Part shown: positions 1-6,140 of the stretch, piece after piece | How positions within the stretch are numbered: position 1 is the stretch's first letter | Layout: each line of letters opens with the position of its first letter | From: an uncultured Brachyspira sp. | Lineage (GTDB): Bacteria; Spirochaetota; Brachyspiria; Brachyspirales; Brachyspiraceae | Reading direction: 5' to 3' | Assembly (NCBI GenBank): GCA_934725655.1 | Contig: CAKVCJ010000048.1 | Location: 1 to 9,892 of the forward strand | DNA: 9,892 nucleotides | The notes under the pieces: model-generated | What the model was told of the DNA's origin: nothing | What the model saw: the letters and a program-made list of their open reading frames with translations, nothing else | The model's database searches: none | Made by a program: the position numbers and the translations under genes

Positions 1-127
1 CATCTATTTCTTCTTTAGTTATTTTAAATTTTTTACTTCCACGCATAAATGCAGAATATTCAAAACTATCTTTTCCAAATTTTCTTTCTATCTCAACAAG
101 AAACGGATTTTTACTTGCTTTTCTCAT
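1..127 (-). CDS. Unrecognised protein, N-terminal fragment (runs off the left edge)
   Basis: An open frame on the minus strand begins with ATG at 127-125 and stays open to the edge, giving 42 complete codons. The visible N-terminus starts MRKASKNPFLVEIERKFG and continues with a mixed basic and acidic sequence ending KITKEEID. There is no signal peptide or membrane segment, so it is probably cytoplasmic. A GGAGAAA ribosome binding site lies 6 bases before the ATG, and a good -35/-10 pair (TTGATA, 17-base spacer, TATCAT) sits further upstream, so the start is well supported. I do not recognise the family from so short a piece and assign no function. Confidence 0.6.
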   Translation of the reverse strand, partial: MRKASKNPFLVEIERKFGKDSFEYSAFMRGSKKFKITKEEID

Positions 128-157
128 TAAATATTTCTCCCAAAATAACTTAGCAAA

Positions 158-186
158 ATGATATCATATATTTTTTATTTTATCAA
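158..186 (-). promoter_or_regulatory. Sigma-70-type promoter for the left-edge gene
   Basis: On the minus strand, TTGATA (186-181) is followed by a 17-base spacer and TATCAT (163-158). Each hexamer matches the bacterial housekeeping consensus at five of six bases. Transcription would begin near 151, leaving a short leader of about 24 bases before the ATG at 127. It lies in the 115-base gap after the first lipoprotein gene, so the left-edge gene need not depend on read-through. In DNA this AT-rich, chance matches are common. Confidence 0.5.
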
Positions 187-242
187 TGATAATTTAATAA
201 TTTTATTAAAAAACTTTATTCGCTAATATATGTATGAAAATA

Positions 243-1298
243 TTATTTTTTTATTAAATTTATAGTTTTAAGGCTATGAGGATCATAGTAGACAGCATTT
301 ATTTTGTTTTCACTAAATATTATTTTATGCTCTTTATTATTGCTTGTGCTGTTATTTTTGTATTCATACACTGTTAATTGATTGCCTTGAAGCAATGCAA
401 TTCCATTAATATAACTGTATTGTCCATTAGGAAGTTTTGTGCCTATATATACATAATTGTTTTCTATATATAAGGTTACATAATCACCATAATATTGTCC
501 AATATATTCTCTAAGTAAATCTGATCGATTTAAAGTTTCTAATTCATTTTTTACAACATCATCTATTAATACGCTTCCTTCTACTATTCTATCGCCTTTT
601 AGTATATAATTTTTTTCTATTTTGCTTGTTCCCTCAGTATACTTCATTATTAGTATGCTGTTTTTTAAACTAAACTCTGCATTTAATTGTTTTATATTAG
701 AGTTAGCATATATTTGTCCTTGTTCATCTATAGAAAATAAATATTCTTTAGAGACTGTATTTACTTTTTCAACCCAAATATAATAACTTCCAGCATATGT
801 TGATAGTTCTTTTATAACTCCTACTAATTCACTTTGAGGGATAAAAGAAATATCTTTAATATATACTTTTTTTACACTAGTTGTCATTTTATCTTCATAA
901 AAATCAAATACTTCAACTCTTGAATTTTTTTCATTAATATCATCAGATAATTCATTGCCCATTATTTCTATTTGCAATTTATTTAAAAATAAAGTTTTTA
1001 CTCCCAATTTTTGCGATACTTTTTCATCATATACAATTCCATCTTCAACTATCACTTTTATGGTTCTATTTGTTATATTATTTTCATTTACAGTTTCTAA
1101 ATAATATCTTCCGCTATATTTTTTTAAATAGTCAGATATTTTTATTGGATCAGTTATTACTTGATTAGTAAGAGGAGGATTATCTGTAATTACTTCATCT
1201 ATTACAGTTCCATCACCTATATAAATATTTGTATTTGTGGTAGAGTTAGTACAAGAGATAACGAGTAATGCTATAAAAACTAATATAATTTTATTCAT
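243..1298 (-). CDS. Putative lipoprotein with three internal repeats (paralogue of the next gene)
   Basis: The product is about 351 residues and probably a membrane-anchored lipoprotein. The N-terminus has a short charged start (MNK), a hydrophobic stretch and the lipobox LVISC, with lipidation expected on Cys16. A Ser/Thr/Asn-rich linker follows. The body holds three related units at about residues 58-147, 165-246 and 262-346. Each opens with a Leu-x-x-Tyr-x-Gly-x-Tyr-Tyr motif (YSGRYY, YAGSYY, YIGQYY), followed by alternating strand-like residues, a G-I-V/I-Y-type turn and an N-x-L-x-I segment. This suggests a repeated beta-rich domain. I chose the ATG at 1298 over an in-frame ATG at 1310 because GAGGTG (1308-1303) is an ideally placed ribosome binding site for 1298 and overlaps the earlier ATG. 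The 1433-2464 gene is a clear paralogue. I know no specific family or function. Confidence 0.85.
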   Translation of the reverse strand: MNKIILVFIALLVISCTNSTTNTNIYIGDGTVIDEVITDNPPLTNQVITDPIKISDYLKKYSGRYYLETVNENNITNRTIKVIVEDGIVYDEKVSQKLGVKTLFLNKLQIEIMGNELSDDINEKNSRVEVFDFYEDKMTTSVKKVYIKDISFIPQSELVGVIKELSTYAGSYYIWVEKVNTVSKEYLFSIDEQGQIYANSNIKQLNAEFSLKNSILIMKYTEGTSKIEKNYILKGDRIVEGSVLIDDVVKNELETLNRSDLLREYIGQYYGDYVTLYIENNYVYIGTKLPNGQYSYINGIALLQGNQLTVYEYKNNSTSNNKEHKIIFSENKINAVYYDPHSLKTINLIKK

Positions 1299-1302
1299 AA
1301 AA

Positions 1303-1308
1303 CACCTC
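1303..1308 (-). promoter_or_regulatory. Ribosome binding site that decides the lipoprotein start
   Basis: GAGGTG on the minus strand lies 4 bases before the ATG at 1298. It overlaps the alternative in-frame ATG at 1310-1308, which therefore cannot use it. The downstream start also gives the more typical lipoprotein signal peptide (MNK then a hydrophobic run). Confidence 0.7.
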
Positions 1309-1373
1309 ATTAGATATTATTTTTTAATAAAATTACACAAATTTATATATTTATAAGTTTATATATAATTATC

Positions 1374-1420
1374 AAAAAAGCAATGTACTATATATTGTTT
1401 TTAGTATATTTAGTGCTTTT
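1374..1420 (-). terminator. Possible intrinsic terminator between the two lipoprotein genes
   Basis: Just downstream of the 1433-2464 gene, AAAAGCA (1376-1382) and TGCTTTT (1414-1420) are inverted copies. A second short pair lies inside (TACT 1386-1389 and AGTA 1403-1406). Read on the minus strand, the hairpin ends in GCTTTTTT, a T-run as expected for a Rho-independent terminator. The stem is imperfect and weak, so this is tentative. If real, the two lipoprotein genes are separately transcribed. Confidence 0.35.
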
Positions 1421-1432
1421 ATGTAAAATATT

Positions 1433-2464
1433 TTAGTTTTGTTTGCTTAATATAACAGTTCCTGCATTATCTGGTTTTGTATATGTAACAGTATTACCCT
1501 CAAATACAAATTTATGTTCTTTTGTAGGATACTTAGATGAGTATTGATAAAGAATTAATGTATTTCCAGACATTACAGGGGTAAATGTATCGTATCTTCC
1601 AAGAGTGCTTAATTTTATCTCAGTAGAAGCAACAATTAAAGTTATATTACCAGTTGTATCTTTTCCTGTATATGTGCCATTATAAGGAGTAAACAAATCA
1701 TGTCTTTTTAATTCTTCATATTGCAGTTTATCATTTATCCAAGAATTACCAAAGATTAATTTATCATCATAAAAATGTAATTCTTGTTTTATTTTAGTTC
1801 CTCCTATTTTAGTATATGTAATAGTGAGTATTTGATTTTCTATAGATGCTGTTGAATATGTTATGCTTAAATTATCATCTATATATATTTGTCCGTTATC
1901 ATCTATGAGTATATAATATTTTTTTGTATCATCATAATCATAATAATAGTAATCTCCAGCATATTGTTTTAATTCCTCAATAGCTTCTCCTATTTTATAA
2001 TTATATCCTTTCTGAGGAGTGTATGCTTCTTTATGAAATATAGCATTTGCAAATAAATATATATTTTGATTGGTGGCAAAATTAAAAGTAAACATTTCAT
2101 CATTTTTATCATATCCGCTGATTCCTGTAGTTTTTCCGGGTATATATATTTGTAATTTTGTACCAAATAATGTTTTTGTACCAGTTAATTCTGTGCCATA
2201 TCCAGTATGTATTTTATCTTCTTCTATTATGTATCTTAAATCAAGGCTTTCATCCTCATATGTAGCATAATATATTCCATTATGTTCTTTTATAAAGTTT
2301 GATATTTGGTTTGGATCAGTAATAGCTTTTTCTTTTTCTATTACGCTTCCTCCGCCAAAAAGAAGTATAAAAAATTCTATATCAAATGGAGAAGTTGAAT
2401 CTGATGAGCATGATATTAAAAATAAATTAACAATTGATGCTATAATAATTAGTTTTTTTGTCAT
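1433..2464 (-). CDS. Putative lipoprotein with three internal repeats (paralogue of 243-1298)
   Basis: The product has 343 residues. The N-terminus MTKKLIIIASIVNLFLISCSS is a lipoprotein signal peptide with a LISC lipobox and the lipid site at Cys19. Residues 28-39 form a short hydrophobic, glycine-ended stretch (FDIEFFILLFGG) not seen in the paralogue. From AITDPNQIS (48-55) onward the protein aligns along its length with the neighbouring lipoprotein, which has VITDPIKIS at the same point. Three repeat units start near residues 58 (HNGIYY), 165 (YAGDYY) and 257 (YNGTYT). Both proteins carry KEHK followed by a hydrophobic pair in the last unit. GGAGTGA lies a few bases before the ATG and supports the start. 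It is probably anchored in a spirochaete envelope membrane. Substrate or partner is unknown. The pair looks like an old tandem duplication. Confidence 0.85.
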   Translation of the reverse strand: MTKKLIIIASIVNLFLISCSSDSTSPFDIEFFILLFGGGSVIEKEKAITDPNQISNFIKEHNGIYYATYEDESLDLRYIIEEDKIHTGYGTELTGTKTLFGTKLQIYIPGKTTGISGYDKNDEMFTFNFATNQNIYLFANAIFHKEAYTPQKGYNYKIGEAIEELKQYAGDYYYYDYDDTKKYYILIDDNGQIYIDDNLSITYSTASIENQILTITYTKIGGTKIKQELHFYDDKLIFGNSWINDKLQYEELKRHDLFTPYNGTYTGKDTTGNITLIVASTEIKLSTLGRYDTFTPVMSGNTLILYQYSSKYPTKEHKFVFEGNTVTYTKPDNAGTVILSKQN

Positions 2465-2492
2465 AATTCACTCCAAAACTTTATATAAAAAA

Positions 2493-2520
2493 ATGATATA
2501 ACTATTATATAAAAAGTCAA
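2493..2520 (-). promoter_or_regulatory. Candidate promoter of the 1433-2464 lipoprotein
   Basis: On the minus strand, TTGACT (2520-2515) is followed by a 16-base spacer and TATCAT (2498-2493), close to housekeeping consensus. Transcription would begin near 2486, giving a leader of about 22 bases. A TATAAT also occurs inside the spacer but has no convincing -35 partner, so the exact -10 is uncertain. Confidence 0.45.
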
Positions 2521-2567
2521 TATTTTATCTAATTTGCATTAAAAAAAAATAAATAAATATATCTTTT

Positions 2568-2587
2568 AAGGGGAAATTATGAATTAA
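2568..2587 (+). other. Two-codon mini-ORF with a strong ribosome binding site in the radC leader
   Basis: AAGGGGA (2568-2574) is followed at normal spacing by ATG AAT TAA (2579-2587), encoding only Met-Asn. The ribosome binding site is of the same type as the one before fliD (AGGGGAA) and stronger than the one before radC. It could be a minimal leader peptide or chance. No promoter upstream of radC could be placed with confidence, so whether this lies inside the radC transcript is unknown. Confidence 0.25.
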
Positions 2588-2675
2588 ATATTGTTTTAAT
2601 TTATTTAATTTTAGCTTATTTTAAAAAAATATTTGTTTAACTATAGGCAACACTTAATTTAAAGGATATGTTATT

Positions 2676-3368
2676 ATGTTTATTAGTGATAATTTTATTT
2701 CAAGTCAAAATTATGAAAGCCTTTATTTAGACAAAGAAAAAGAAATAGTATCTTATTTGCTTTCTAATGGGCTATCTTTAAATAATGCCAACAATATAGT
2801 GGATAAGCTTTATTATAGGTTTCGTAATTTGTATAATATAGTGAATGCTAGTGAAGAAGAACTATTAAAGATTAAGGGGATAACTCCAAAGAAAGTTTTT
2901 ATATTAAAAAGTATATCTTCACTTTTAGAATACTATTTGCTTAATAGTTTAAGAGTTGATAGTTTAGAATTGAAGAAAAAGGATTTAATAGAGTATCTTA
3001 CTATAAAATTGGGCAGATTAAAATTTGAGACTTTTTCTTTAGTATGTTTCGATATTAATAAGCATTTTATCTCAATTGAACAGATATTTAGAGGCACTAT
3101 AGATTCTGCCACTATTTATCCGAGGGATTTGGTTGATAAGGCATTATCTTTAGGGGCTTCTTATGTTATCTTATCTCACAATCACCCCTCTGGTATAGCT
3201 AAGCCTTCCAAGGCAGATATTGAAATTACAGAAATAATATACAAGGCATTTTTTATGATTAATATAAAAGTGTTAGATCATATTATAATAGCAGGTAATC
3301 TTCATTATAGTTTTAGAGAAAATGGAATATTAGATAGTTATAAAGAGTCTGTAATGGCAGGAGTTTAA
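2676..3368 (+). CDS. radC: RadC family protein (JAB/MPN+ domain)
   Basis: At 230 residues this is a normal-length RadC. Residues 60-80 (EELLKIKGITPKKVFILKSI) form a helix-hairpin-helix-like element typical of the N-terminal part. The C-terminal half is the JAB/MPN+ domain: FRGTIDSATIYPRDLV (138-153), then the metal-binding signature SHNHPSG with His168 and His170 and the downstream PSKADIE with Asp181, then VLDHIII (199-205). All the expected His-His-Asp metal ligands are present, so the domain looks intact. The family resembles zinc metallo-isopeptidases, but the biochemical role of RadC is unsettled; the early link to DNA repair is not well supported. AAGGA at 2662-2666 lies 9 bases before the ATG. 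The stop is 3 bases before the next gene, so the two are probably co-transcribed. Confidence 0.93.
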   Translation: MFISDNFISSQNYESLYLDKEKEIVSYLLSNGLSLNNANNIVDKLYYRFRNLYNIVNASEEELLKIKGITPKKVFILKSISSLLEYYLLNSLRVDSLELKKKDLIEYLTIKLGRLKFETFSLVCFDINKHFISIEQIFRGTIDSATIYPRDLVDKALSLGASYVILSHNHPSGIAKPSKADIEITEIIYKAFFMINIKVLDHIIIAGNLHYSFRENGILDSYKESVMAGV

Positions 3369-3371
3369 TAG

Positions 3372-3797
3372 ATGGATAAAAATAATTTGAAGAAGCATTT
3401 TTTTAAGAGAGTTGTGTCAGATTATAAAAAAGAAGAGAATAAAAATAATAATGAAAATAATGAGTTGGTTCTTTTATCTTATATTGGCAAGAGAATACGA
3501 ATTATAAGAAAATCACAAAAAAGAACTATATCATATATAGCTGATATGGCAAAAATATCTCCAAAGTATTTGCAAGGAGTAGAAGTTGGAAAGAGAAATA
3601 TATCTATTACTAATTTAAATAAGATAGCTAAAGTGTTAAATATACCTATATCTTTGCTTCTTTGTAATGAAGAGATTGCCGATATGGGAAAAAACGAAAA
3701 ATTACTCTCTATAGCGATGAAATTAAAAGATTATTCTGTTGAAGAGTTGGAAAATATAGACAATATTATAAACGATATAAAAAATATAGAAGAATAG
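3372..3797 (+). CDS. XRE family helix-turn-helix transcriptional regulator
   Basis: The product has 141 residues. Residues 37-97 form a Cro/CI-type helix-turn-helix domain: IGKRIRIIRK opening helix, ISYIADMAKISPKYLQGVE as the helix-turn-helix, then NLNKIAKVLNIPISLLL. It is preceded by a basic, Asn-rich extension (1-36) and followed by an acidic helical tail (about 105-141) that may serve for dimerisation or contacts. There is no ligand or peptidase domain. The ATG is 3 bases after the radC stop and its ribosome binding site (AGGAG, 3359-3363) lies inside radC, so translational coupling is likely. Its targets are unknown. It could regulate its own transcript or fliD, which starts 135 bases downstream, but neither is shown by the sequence. 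Confidence 0.87.
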   Translation: MDKNNLKKHFFKRVVSDYKKEENKNNNENNELVLLSYIGKRIRIIRKSQKRTISYIADMAKISPKYLQGVEVGKRNISITNLNKIAKVLNIPISLLLCNEEIADMGKNEKLLSIAMKLKDYSVEELENIDNIINDIKNIEE

Positions 3798-3813
3798 TTT
3801 TTAAATATTATGC

Positions 3814-3840
3814 TAACTATATTTAACATTATACCGAAAT
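3814..3840 (+). promoter_or_regulatory. Possible sigma-28 (FliA-type) promoter of fliD
   Basis: TAACTATA (3814-3821), an 11-base spacer and ACCGAAAT (3833-3840) match the architecture of sigma-28 promoters (TAAAGTTT, 11 bases, GCCGATAA) with exact spacing. The core CCGA is present, and the rest is a partial match. fliD is a late flagellar gene in many bacteria, which makes this plausible. Transcription would start about 85 bases before the fliD ATG. CCGA is rare in this AT-rich DNA, which raises its weight. Confidence 0.4.
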
Positions 3841-3858
3841 ATTTTATATATTTATATA

Positions 3859-3884
3859 GTAAAATATATTTTTACATATTATGT
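3859..3884 (+). promoter_or_regulatory. Two overlapping palindromes before fliD
   Basis: GTAAAA (3859-3864) and TTTTTAC (3869-3875) form an inverted repeat. It is followed, sharing two bases, by ACATATTATGT (3874-3884), an 11-base palindrome around a central T. They lie between the possible sigma-28 promoter and the fliD ribosome binding site, where an operator could act. With AT-only cores they may equally be chance. Confidence 0.2.
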
Positions 3885-3932
3885 ATATTTTAGTTTTTAA
3901 TTATATATAAAAAATTTAGGGGAATTTTATAT

Positions 3933-6140
3933 ATGGCTACTAGTGATGCTTTTCTTCAAGACGTTTATAAAAATGCAGTAGATGCTGAAGTTAATAAGAG
4001 AAGTCTTACTCTTTCAAACCTTGCTGACAATGCTAAAAATTATCAGCGTGAAATATCTGCGTATGAAGATTTAAAGAACAGATTAAATATATTAACAACT
4101 ACTTCTAAAGAATTGTATGGTTTTCGCTCTCCTTTTAAAAATTATGTTGGTACAGGAGAGGGCGTTCCAGATTATTTTACTGTATCTGCTAATAGACTTG
4201 CAAGTACAACTACTTATGATATAGAAATTAAAGAGTTAGCAGGCAGCCAGAAATTCTCTTCAAAAGCATATAATATGAATGACACACTTCCTGCAGGTAC
4301 TATAAAATTAAAAGTTGCAGAAGATGAATATACTATAGATTTTGCAGGAGGAAGCTTAGTTAATTTGCAAAAAACTTTAGAGAAAGCATTCGGTAAAAAA
4401 ATAAAAACAACAATAACACAAAAGTCAAAAAATCTTCAAGTTCTCACTATAGACTTAGTTAAAACAGGCTCTAAAAACATAGTGGAAGTGGTAAGTGATG
4501 ATGCGGCTATATTAAAAGAGCTTAATATGTTTACAAGAAGACCTTATAGATATTTAGGACATATATTCAATGAGAGTTTAATAAATAAATGGAAAGATGA
4601 ATCTGATAATTTAACTACGAATTATATGATAAAGAATGATTTTATTGTATTAAAGGGTGTAAATAAATTATCGATGCCTTTGCATAGAGAGGCTGAAGCG
4701 AATGAGAATATTACTATTTCAATTACAGCGAGGGCTTCTGACAGTTTAGATGATGTTGATGAGGAAGCTCCTATAATGCCTCCTACTGTTGATTTATCTA
4801 TACCAGATACGGGGCTTACTTTCAATAAAATAGATAGTGTAATATATAAAGATGTTGAGCTTTATGGTGAAGGATTATCCCCGGCAGATAGTTCGAGGAC
4901 ATTTGAGGATATAAAAAAGTATAAAGAGGCTCTTGAAGCAGAGAGGGCTGCTAAAAAAGATGCTGAAGCTGAAGTTCCTCAAGCAATAGACGCTACAGGA
5001 TTTAATTCTGAGATAATAGGAGTTAAATATATTAATAAGGCAGGAGATGAGGTTGAAAAGTTTTTTGCTTTGCCTACTATTAGTTCAACTTGGCAGAGAT
5101 TAAATATACCTATAGGAAGTCAGTTTGAAGAGGGCGATGTTATTACTCAGGTAGTTCTTATAAATAAAAATGAAGGATACAATATTTTTTATAAAGATTT
5201 ATTGGTTGAGGATATGGGCAGAGAGGAGGATGCTCCAAACTATTTAATATCTGAGGCAACTGATGCGAGAGCTTCTGTTGATGGTATAGATGTAATTAGT
5301 GAAAGCAATGAGTTTAAAGATGTTGTAGACGGACTTAATATCACAGCTTTAAAACCTACGCCAGAGGCATTTGCCACTACAATAGAAGTAGATAAAGAGG
5401 GAGTAGTGGACGCTATAGTTAATTTTGTAAGTGCTTATAATGATGTTATAGATTTACTTAATGATACTACTCATATGCCTTTAAATAATGATGTAATGGA
5501 AAGTTTAGAGACTATGAGCAGAACTGATATGATAGATTTAGCAAATACATTAGGGGTTACTTTTGACCCTGAGCTTAGTGATACTGCTTTAAGAAAGAAA
5601 TTATATTATATTGGTGTGTTTAGCGGTAATACTTTAGTTAATAATATATCACAGCGAATCAAATCTATTATAGCAGCTCCTTATGAAACAGAATATGGAG
5701 AGGAGTTAGCTTTATTAGACCAAATAGGCATTAACAGAGGAAATGCTGGGGAGGATTGGTCTGTAGTGAAAAAAGGATATTTACAAATAGATGAAGAGAA
5801 GTTTATGAATAAGATAGAAACTCAAATGGATGGTATAGAAGAGTTATTTGCTAATGATACTTCTGGAGATGATATACCAGACACTGGCGTTGCTTATGCT
5901 ATGAATGACTTTGTAACACCTTATTCACAGACTAGGGGAATAGTTGAAAATAGTATTGCTATGACAAAAACTCGTCTTGATGATAATAAAAAGCGTATGG
6001 ACGCTGAAAGAGACAGAATAGAAGAGTACAGACAGCAGCGATTAGCTTCCTACTACAGAATGCAGTCAGAATTACAGCAGGCTGAACGTGAGAGAAAGAG
6101 ACTTGAATCTATGCAAAATCAAAATAATAATGGAAATTAA
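3933..6140 (+). CDS. fliD: Flagellar hook-associated protein 2 (filament cap) FliD
   Basis: FliD caps the distal end of the flagellar filament and helps flagellin subunits fold into place; in spirochaetes this filament lies in the periplasm. At 735 residues it is long for FliD. Residues 1-105 are the FliD N-terminal domain, with the coiled ISAYEDLKNRLNIL segment and YDIEIKELAGSQ. A large variable middle (about 115-435) forms the outer domains. NYLISEATDARASVDGIDV with SNEFKDVVDGLNITAL (436-473) is the flagellin-IN-type motif. The FliD C-terminal domain follows (about 488-715) with VDAIVNFVSAYNDVIDLLND, LLDQIGI (594-600), GYLQIDEEKF and a terminal coiled coil (670-728). There is no signal peptide, as expected for type III export. 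AGGGGAA (3918-3924) lies 8 bases before the ATG. No other flagellar gene is adjacent. Its TAA overlaps the convergent transporter gene. Confidence 0.95.
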   Translation: MATSDAFLQDVYKNAVDAEVNKRSLTLSNLADNAKNYQREISAYEDLKNRLNILTTTSKELYGFRSPFKNYVGTGEGVPDYFTVSANRLASTTTYDIEIKELAGSQKFSSKAYNMNDTLPAGTIKLKVAEDEYTIDFAGGSLVNLQKTLEKAFGKKIKTTITQKSKNLQVLTIDLVKTGSKNIVEVVSDDAAILKELNMFTRRPYRYLGHIFNESLINKWKDESDNLTTNYMIKNDFIVLKGVNKLSMPLHREAEANENITISITARASDSLDDVDEEAPIMPPTVDLSIPDTGLTFNKIDSVIYKDVELYGEGLSPADSSRTFEDIKKYKEALEAERAAKKDAEAEVPQAIDATGFNSEIIGVKYINKAGDEVEKFFALPTISSTWQRLNIPIGSQFEEGDVITQVVLINKNEGYNIFYKDLLVEDMGREEDAPNYLISEATDARASVDGIDVISESNEFKDVVDGLNITALKPTPEAFATTIEVDKEGVVDAIVNFVSAYNDVIDLLNDTTHMPLNNDVMESLETMSRTDMIDLANTLGVTFDPELSDTALRKKLYYIGVFSGNTLVNNISQRIKSIIAAPYETEYGEELALLDQIGINRGNAGEDWSVVKKGYLQIDEEKFMNKIETQMDGIEELFANDTSGDDIPDTGVAYAMNDFVTPYSQTRGIVENSIAMTKTRLDDNKKRMDAERDRIEEYRQQRLASYYRMQSELQQAERERKRLESMQNQNNNGN

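Noticed and set aside
2070..2270. Plus-strand open frame of 66 codons opposite the lipoprotein gene
   Set aside because: No ribosome binding site and no recognisable family. The opposite strand codes for a lipoprotein that aligns with its neighbour through this region.
2465..2675. Search for a clear radC promoter or a structured RNA in the divergent gap
   Set aside because: Several weak TTGxxx and A/T hexamers exist, but none has both elements at good spacing, and there are no GC-containing stems that would suggest a riboswitch or small RNA.
4622..4825. Minus-strand open frame of 67 codons inside fliD
   Set aside because: It lies wholly within the convincing fliD frame and has no family features; it is a by-product of low GC content.
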